A stretch of DNA of 64,000 nucleotides from assembly GCF_049994905.1 (NCBI RefSeq), contig NZ_CP188258.1, forward strand, positions 2,542,001-2,606,000, written 5' to 3'. The notes beneath the pieces are model-generated. The model did not search any database. It saw only the letters and a list, made by a program, of their open reading frames with translations, and was not told the origin of the DNA. This DNA is from Diaminobutyricibacter sp049994905 (GTDB lineage: Bacteria > Actinomycetota > Actinomycetes > Actinomycetales > Microbacteriaceae). Both the position numbers and the translations under genes were made by a program. Positions 59,151-64,000 of the stretch are shown here, in pieces (the stretch's first letter is position 1; each line of letters begins with the position of its first letter).

Positions 59151-60602
59151 ATGGACTGGCTGGCTGCGAGCGATTACTGGTTTGCACGTGAGGTGCTGCA
59201 GCGCGGCACCGCCGCCATCTACCTGATCGCGTTCGTCTCCGCGGTCAACCAGTTCCCCGCACTCCTCGGCGAGCGTGGGCTGCTCCCGGCTCCCGAATTC
59301 CTGAAGCTGAACTACGCGCGCCGTCAGCCGACACTCTTCCGCTGGCGCTACTCCGACCGGCTGCTGCTGACCGTCGCGTGGTCGGGCGCGGCGATCTCTG
59401 CGCTGCTGGTGGTCGGCATCCCGCAGCTCGCACCCGGATGGGTGCCGCTCATCCTGTTCCTCGTGATCTGGCTCGCCTACCTGTCGATCGTGAACATCGG
59501 CCAGACGTTCTACGCGTTCGGCTGGGAGAGCCTGCTGCTCGAGGCCGGCTTCACGGTCGCCTTCCTCGGCGGCAGTCAGGAAGCCCCGCCGATCACGGTC
59601 ATCTTCCTGGTGCGCTGGCTGGTGTTCCGGCTCGAGTTCGGCGCAGGCATGATCAAGATGCGCGGCGACCGGTCGTGGCGCGACCTCACGGCGCTGTTCT
59701 ACCACCACCAGACCCAGCCGATGCCGAACCCGGTCAGCCGGTACGCGCACCTGCTCCCCCGCTGGTTTCACCGTGCTGAAGTGCTCGCCAACCATTTCGC
59801 CCAGCTGATCGTGCCGTTCTTCCTGTTCGCGCCGCAGCCGATCGCATCCGTCGCCGCCGCGATCGTGATCCTCACCCAGGTGTGGCTGGTGTTGACCGGC
59901 AATTTCGCGTGGCTCAACGTGATCACGATCGTCCTCGCGTTCTCGGCGGTCAGCAACACGGTCGCGCACGTCGTGGTGCCGCTCATCCCCTCCACCGGGC
60001 CGACGGATGCGATGCCACCCTGGTTCGCTTTCGTCGCCCTCGTCGCATCCGCGCTGCTCATCGCCCTCAGCTGGTGGCCGGCGGCGAATCTGTTCTCACG
60101 CCACCAGCTGATGAACGCCAGCTTCAACCGCTGGCACCTCGTCAACGCGTATGGAGCGTTCGGCAGCGTCACCAAGGAACGCTACGAAGTCGTCGTCGAG
60201 GGCACCTCCGCCGAGCAGCCGACCGGCGACGCGGCCTGGCAGCCGTATGAGTTCAAGGGCAAGCCCGGCGACCCGCGGCGCATCCCGCGGCAGTTCGCGC
60301 CCTACCACCTGCGACTCGACTGGCTCATGTGGTTTCTCGCACTCGGTTCGCGAGACACGCGATGGTTCCTGATGTTCCTGACGCGGCTTCTCGAAGCCGA
60401 CCGCCGCACACTGAAACTGCTGCGTGTCGACCCGTTCGGGGGAACGCCGCCGACCTGGGTCAGGGCCAGACTGTACCTGTACCGTTTCGCGACGCGACGC
60501 GAACGGCGGGATGAAGGGGTGTGGTGGATGCGCGAAGAGGCCGGGATGCTGGTCCCCCCGATTTCGCGTCCGACGCAGGCCCGCCGCGGGTACGGCCGAT
60601 GA
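59151..60602 (+). CDS. Lipase maturation factor family membrane protein (LMF1-like)
   Basis: 483 residues from ATG 59151 (MDWLAASDYWFAREVLQRGTAAIYLIAFVSAVNQFPALLGERGLLP); a longer frame upstream has no coding character. About ten membrane segments and family signatures: YLSIVNIGQTFYAFGWESLLLEAGF, RFEFGAGMIKMRGD-like (RLEFGAGMIKMRGDRSW), TALFYHHQTQPMPNP, and the C-terminal soluble part YEFKGKPGDPRRIP with FAPYHLRLDWLMWF. Vertebrate LMF1 aids lipase folding; bacterial members are uncharacterised. The stop overlaps the next start (ATGA). Confidence 0.87.
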   Translation: MDWLAASDYWFAREVLQRGTAAIYLIAFVSAVNQFPALLGERGLLPAPEFLKLNYARRQPTLFRWRYSDRLLLTVAWSGAAISALLVVGIPQLAPGWVPLILFLVIWLAYLSIVNIGQTFYAFGWESLLLEAGFTVAFLGGSQEAPPITVIFLVRWLVFRLEFGAGMIKMRGDRSWRDLTALFYHHQTQPMPNPVSRYAHLLPRWFHRAEVLANHFAQLIVPFFLFAPQPIASVAAAIVILTQVWLVLTGNFAWLNVITIVLAFSAVSNTVAHVVVPLIPSTGPTDAMPPWFAFVALVASALLIALSWWPAANLFSRHQLMNASFNRWHLVNAYGAFGSVTKERYEVVVEGTSAEQPTGDAAWQPYEFKGKPGDPRRIPRQFAPYHLRLDWLMWFLALGSRDTRWFLMFLTRLLEADRRTLKLLRVDPFGGTPPTWVRARLYLYRFATRRERRDEGVWWMREEAGMLVPPISRPTQARRGYGR

Positions 60603-62050
60603 TCGACGCGACCGTCGTCGGAAGCGGACCGAACGGCCTGGCCGCCGCCGTCACCCTCGCCAGGGCCGGCCTCGAGGTGGTGCTCGTCGAACGCGCATCG
60701 ACGGTCGGCGGCGGGATGCGCACCGCCGAACTGACGCTTCCCGGGTTCCGGCACGACGTCTGTTCGGCCGTGCATCCGGCCGCGCTCGCGTCGCCGTTCT
60801 TCCGTGCATTCGGGCTGACGGAGCGGGTGCCGTTCGTCATTCCGTCGGCGTCGTACGCGCATCCGCTCGACCGCGGCGTCGCCGGGATCGCGTGGCACGA
60901 CCTCGACCGCACGGCAGACGACCTGGGCCGCGACGGCGACGCCTGGCGCTCGCTCTTCGGACCGCTGGTGAAGCACATCGAAGCTCTGACCGATTTCACG
61001 GGATCGCAGCTCCTGCGGGTTCCGCCGCATCCGCTCGACGCGCTCACTTTCGGGCTGCGAGTGCTCGAGCAGGGGACGCCCGCGTGGAACGAGCGCTTCC
61101 GGGAGCGCATCGCGCCTGCCATGCTGAGCGGCGTGTCGGCGCACGCCGTGGCGTCGCAGCCGTCGCTCGCGGCCGCGGGAACCGGGCTGCTGCTCGGCGC
61201 CCACGCGCACGCGGCCGGGTGGGGATTCCCGGTCGGCGGCTCGCAGGCGATCGCGGATGCGCTCGCCGACGACCTTCTCGCCCACGGCGGACGCATCGTT
61301 CTGGACGCGGACGTGACGGGTCCCGCCGATCTCGAGCCCTCCCGGGTCACACTCCTCGACACCTCCCCCGCATTCCTGGACCGCTTCGCCGGCGACCGCT
61401 TGCCGGCCCGCTATCGCCGCGCGCTGCAGCGGTTCCCGCGCGTCGGCGGCGTCGCCAAAGTCGACTTCGCCCTCTCAGCACCCGTGCCGTGGACGAACCC
61501 GGATGTCGCCCTCGCCCCGACCGTGCACCTCGGCGGGTCGCGCGGTGCGATCCCCCGCTCCGAACGCGACGTGGCTCGCGGGCGCATCCCGTCATCCCCG
61601 TTCGTGCTGGTCACCCAGCCGAGCATCCTCGACGACACGCGTGCTCCCCTCGGCAAGCACACCCTCTGGGCATACATGCACGTGCCGGCCGGGTCGATCT
61701 ACGATCCGACGGAGGCGATCACACGCCAGATCGAACGGGTGGCACCGGGGTTTCGCGATGTGGTGCTGGCGAGCGCGACGATGACATCACGCGACGTCGA
61801 GGCGAACAACCCCAACGATGTCGGTGGCGAGATCATGGGCGGGTCGGTCAGCGTGTACCGGCTGCTCGCCCGGCCGGTGCTGTCGCCGACGCCGTGGGCG
61901 ACCCCGGCCGACGGCCTGTACCTGTGCTCGGCGTCGACCCCGCCCGGGCCGTCGGTGCAGGGGATGAACGGGTGGTACGCGGCGCGCCTGGCGGCCCGGA
62001 CGCATTTCGGCCTCGAGGTGGGGTTCGACGACCTGCGGCCCGGACGCTGA
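60599..62050 (+). CDS. FAD-dependent oxidoreductase, phytoene-desaturase-like
   Basis: 483 residues from ATG 60599, coupled by ATGA to the membrane protein gene. Rossmann motif ATVVGSGPNGLAAAVTLARAGLEVVLVER and GGGMRTAELTLPGF are of the CrtI/amine-oxidase-like group (COG1233-type); the C-terminus is LYLCSASTPPGPSVQGMNGWYAAR. It is not a carotenoid desaturase by context, since crtI is at 1.5-3.1 kb. Substrate unknown; likely an isoprenoid or lipid oxidation or saturation. Confidence 0.87.
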   Translation: MIDATVVGSGPNGLAAAVTLARAGLEVVLVERASTVGGGMRTAELTLPGFRHDVCSAVHPAALASPFFRAFGLTERVPFVIPSASYAHPLDRGVAGIAWHDLDRTADDLGRDGDAWRSLFGPLVKHIEALTDFTGSQLLRVPPHPLDALTFGLRVLEQGTPAWNERFRERIAPAMLSGVSAHAVASQPSLAAAGTGLLLGAHAHAAGWGFPVGGSQAIADALADDLLAHGGRIVLDADVTGPADLEPSRVTLLDTSPAFLDRFAGDRLPARYRRALQRFPRVGGVAKVDFALSAPVPWTNPDVALAPTVHLGGSRGAIPRSERDVARGRIPSSPFVLVTQPSILDDTRAPLGKHTLWAYMHVPAGSIYDPTEAITRQIERVAPGFRDVVLASATMTSRDVEANNPNDVGGEIMGGSVSVYRLLARPVLSPTPWATPADGLYLCSASTPPGPSVQGMNGWYAARLAARTHFGLEVGFDDLRPGR

Positions 62051-62085
62051 CGCGTCCCGGCCATCGGGGCGGTCAGGCGCGCGCC

Positions 62086-62301
62086 CTACCCGACGAGCAG
62101 CAGCACCCCGGCGACGAGCGACGCGAGCGCGAGCAGAAGGGCGATCGCCAGAAGCGCCGCGTGCACCCGCAGGAACCGTGTCGGGGCTCCCGCGCCATCC
62201 CGTGCCCGCGGATCGGCGGCGACGCGCTTGTAGAAGCGCGGCCACGCAATGACATTGAACAGAGCGTTGACGAACAGGACGATGGCGGCGAAGACGATCA
62301 T
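62086..62301 (-). CDS. SCO4848-family small membrane protein
   Basis: 71 residues, two membrane segments (MIVFAAIVLFVNALFNVIAWPRF and RVHAALLAIALLLALASLVAGVLLLVG) joined by a polar loop with the sequence GAPTRFLRVH. Length, WPRF and the PTRFLRVH phrase match the SCO4848-type actinobacterial membrane protein family. Function unknown. Confidence 0.75.
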   Translation of the reverse strand: MIVFAAIVLFVNALFNVIAWPRFYKRVAADPRARDGAGAPTRFLRVHAALLAIALLLALASLVAGVLLLVG

Positions 62302-62324
62302 GGTCAGTCCAGCCTACGAGAGCC

Positions 62325-62945
62325 TCAATAGCCGCCGTGCTCCTCCTCCAGCCGGGCGAGGTCGCGGCGGATCAGCAGGTTGAGGCGGGCCGGCCGTTCC
62401 CGTTCGTATTCCTCCTTCGTCGCCTCGACGCCCGAGAACGCGTCGAGCGACGCCTCGATGGCAGATCCGATCTCCGACCATGCGTCGTCGCGCGCCTTCT
62501 CGACGAGCCCGAGCAGGCCGGCCTCGTCGTCTGCACGCACCCGCAGCGCCTGTGCGAGCTCCTCGGCGACCCGTTCCCGGCGGCGCAGGTTGACGTTGTC
62601 GATGGCCCGGTAGTCGTGGATGTGCTCACCCTGGCCGTCGAGGCCGAGCGCAGACTCGCGCTCTTCGGCGATGCGCGTGCCCCCGGCATCCGATTCGTCT
62701 GCGAGCTCGCGCAGCGCAGCGGCCGCGACCGGGAGATACTTCTCGGCGTCGAAGACGGACTCGGTGCGGATGGCGTCGACGACGATGCGGTTCTTGACCG
62801 TCATACGCACCGAATACTCCGCGATCATCATGCCTTCGTCGAGGGCATGGTCGAGGGTGGTTGGCGCCGGGGACTCCAGCTGGGTCTCGTCGAACGGGCG
62901 CATGGGGGGCGCGACGGGCTTGCGTCGGCGTCTGAACCAGCGCAT
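62325..62945 (-). CDS. Hypothetical charged protein
   Basis: 206 residues from ATG 62945 (MRWFRRRRKPVAPPMRPFDET). A short basic N-terminus, then an alpha-helical, very charged body with Glu/Arg-rich helices (ADESDAGGTRIAEERESALG, RRRERVAEELAQALRVRADDEAGLLGLVEKARDDAW in part) and the end NLLIRRDLARLEEEHGGY. It looks like a coiled-coil cytosolic protein. No domain recognised; related proteins may exist in Microbacteriaceae. Confidence 0.75.
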   Translation of the reverse strand: MRWFRRRRKPVAPPMRPFDETQLESPAPTTLDHALDEGMMIAEYSVRMTVKNRIVVDAIRTESVFDAEKYLPVAAAALRELADESDAGGTRIAEERESALGLDGQGEHIHDYRAIDNVNLRRRERVAEELAQALRVRADDEAGLLGLVEKARDDAWSEIGSAIEASLDAFSGVEATKEEYERERPARLNLLIRRDLARLEEEHGGY

Positions 62946-63127
62946 CCATTCCCCTCCGTCGAGACCCCTCACACCCATTGTCGCCGGTCGCATGGCCGGT
63001 GCGGCAATGGTTGTCTGCGAATCTGTGGAGGGACATGCCCGACTCGGATTTCGTTCTGGACCGGGTGGGCCCTATCGTCGTCGGGGCGGGTTTCAGCGGC
63101 CGCGCCCGCACGCCCGATGGAGACCCG

Positions 63128-63646
63128 ATGACAGACACCACGATCGAATGCGCCGCGCTGCCCGCCGGATCGCTCGTCATCGTTCGCGTCGACTGGCACG
63201 ACGAGCGTGCGGTCGCACTGCGCGCCGCGATGGATGCCGAAATCGCGCCACGCTACGCCGACCTCGCCGACGGGGCCGGCCCTGGACGAGCTGAAGAGGT
63301 CGCACTGGCCTTCGCGATCGACCCCGCCGACATCGCGGTGACCTACCTGGTGCTGGACGGCGAGACGCCGGTCGCCCACGCAGCCCTGCGATCGCTCGGC
63401 GGCGAATGGGAGCTGAAGCGCCTGGTGACGCTGCCGGCTTTCCGGGGGCGCGGGTACAGCCGCGCCCTGATCGCGGCCGTCGAGAGCGATGTCGTGGGTC
63501 GCGGTGGACGCAGGCTGATCCTGCAGACCGGTGCCCGCCAGCCTGAGGCCGTCCGGCTGTACGAAGGTCTCGGCTTCACGCGCATCCCCGTGTACGAGCC
63601 ATACCTTGCGATCACCGAGTCACTCTGCTTCGAGCGGGTGCTCTGA
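63128..63646 (+). CDS. GNAT-family N-acetyltransferase
   Basis: 172 residues from ATG 63128 (MTDTTIECAALPAG). The acetyl-CoA site is seen in LKRLVTLPAFRGRGYSRALIAAVE (the R/QxxGxG/A motif as RGRGYS), followed by RRLILQTGARQPEAVRLYEGLGFTRI and PYEPYLA-like (VYEPYLAITES) ending. Acceptor substrate unknown. The frame is open upstream, but the ATG here is the natural start. Confidence 0.87.
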   Translation: MTDTTIECAALPAGSLVIVRVDWHDERAVALRAAMDAEIAPRYADLADGAGPGRAEEVALAFAIDPADIAVTYLVLDGETPVAHAALRSLGGEWELKRLVTLPAFRGRGYSRALIAAVESDVVGRGGRRLILQTGARQPEAVRLYEGLGFTRIPVYEPYLAITESLCFERVL

Positions 63647-63731
63647 CGAGGCCGTCGGTGGGGCGCAACAACGAAACACAGGGTCACATGCCGTGCACGG
63701 ACACGCCCCGATCGACTAAAACCGTAGGACC

Positions 63732-64000
63732 ATGTCTCGCATCTACACGAGCAAGACCAACCCCGGCCGTGCGCGCTGGGAGCTCGCGGTCAGCCCTGCC
63801 GGGGACGTGTACGCCTTTCCGCTGACGCTGGCGATCGCGGACCGGCATGTGCTCGGCGGTCACTCCCGGTACCTCGTCGGGCACCTGCTCGAGCATGACG
63901 GCCAGTGGACGGCCACCGCCGCCTACGGACTGATCCTGGGCACGACGTTCCGCCGCCGGTCGTCAGCGCTCGCAGCCATCGCCGACGAGGCCGAACTCCA
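63732..64000 (+). CDS. Hypothetical protein (partial, C-terminus off the window)
   Basis: At least 89 residues, starting MSRIYTSKTNPGRARWELAVSP, with a short beta-rich pattern (DVYAFPLTLAIADRHVLGGHSRYLVGHLLEHDGQWTATAAYG in part). Open to the right edge with no stop. No domain recognised; no signal peptide. Start ATG at 63732 is the first in frame. Confidence 0.6.
   Translation, partial: MSRIYTSKTNPGRARWELAVSPAGDVYAFPLTLAIADRHVLGGHSRYLVGHLLEHDGQWTATAAYGLILGTTFRRRSSALAAIADEAEL

Noticed and set aside
60424..62331. 635-codon plus-strand frame overlapping the CrtI-like gene
   Set aside because: Arg/Pro/Gly-rich shadow in another phase; the flavoprotein frame shows the Rossmann motif and is coupled to the preceding gene.
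1..64000. tRNA, rRNA, insertion sequences, phage or integrase genes
   Set aside because: I looked for cloverleaf-like and transposase/integrase signatures and saw none; a tRNA or RNA-family scan would be needed to exclude small RNAs.

Overview
The window is high-GC actinobacterial chromosome, most likely from a member of the Microbacteriaceae or a close relative. This rests on the C50-carotenoid gene order (crtE-crtB-crtI-crtYe-crtYf-crtEb), a DUF7882-type protein next to it, DUF2510 and SCO4848-type proteins, mycobacterial-style NHEJ genes (Ku, LigD with POL-PE-LIG order), heavy GTG start usage and many ATGA/GTGA overlaps. I see no rRNA, tRNA, CRISPR array, transposase, integrase or phage gene.

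Layout. 1-5.7 kb: a translationally coupled C50 carotenoid operon on the minus strand, cut at the left edge inside crtEb. It faces a MarR regulator across a short gap holding a perfect inverted repeat. 5.7-9.0 kb: a DUF7882 protein, a small acidic ORF, a group-2 sigma factor and a sugar-porter-like MFS protein. 9.0-13.4 kb: topoisomerase IB coupled to Ku, divergent from a trimodular LigD. 13.4-16.9 kb: an ApbE-centred redox operon (Ser-rich anchored protein, FMN transferase, ferric-reductase-like membrane protein, NuoF-like protein, 3Fe-4S-type ferredoxin). 17-23.4 kb: membrane and transport genes, a glycolipid-binding-fold protein, two divergent citrate-synthase-family genes and a serine beta-lactamase-fold protein between two copies of a 69-bp repeat. 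23.4-29.9 kb: a MarR regulator with an NAD(P)-binding protein, a JmjC-type oxygenase with a sucrase/ferredoxin-like protein, and a PadR-regulated drug exporter.

30-47 kb is the accessory part. It has a MerR/GyrI regulator with a stand-alone copy of its effector domain. A six-gene orphan type VII secretion cluster follows (two WXG100-like proteins, a possible EspG-like chaperone, a lipase-like effector and two tandem paralogous lipoproteins). Next come a TM0106-type nuclease-helicase, a NUDIX hydrolase, a secreted four-Cys hydrophobic-hairpin protein with an adjacent membrane protein, and a gluzincin peptidase/metallo-beta-lactamase pair convergent with a DUF2235 lipase-like protein. By eye, parts of 31.7-42.5 kb are less GC-rich than the flanks, consistent with acquired DNA.

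47-64 kb returns to ordinary actinobacterial content: repair genes (pyrimidine-dimer-glycosylase-like, HhH-GPD, stand-alone ATP-dependent ligase, stand-alone LigD-type primase/polymerase), SRPBCC proteins, oxidoreductases, a secreted beta-propeller/cell-wall-binding protein, an EEP nuclease-fold protein, a lipase-maturation-factor-like membrane protein coupled to a phytoene-desaturase-like flavoprotein, and an acetyltransferase. The last gene runs off the right edge.

The candidate for a little-described system is the type VII cluster at 31.8-36.1 kb: a helical-targeting-domain/lipase protein whose stop codon overlaps the start of the first of two duplicated lipoproteins, the layout expected of a secreted lipase with membrane-anchored immunity proteins.
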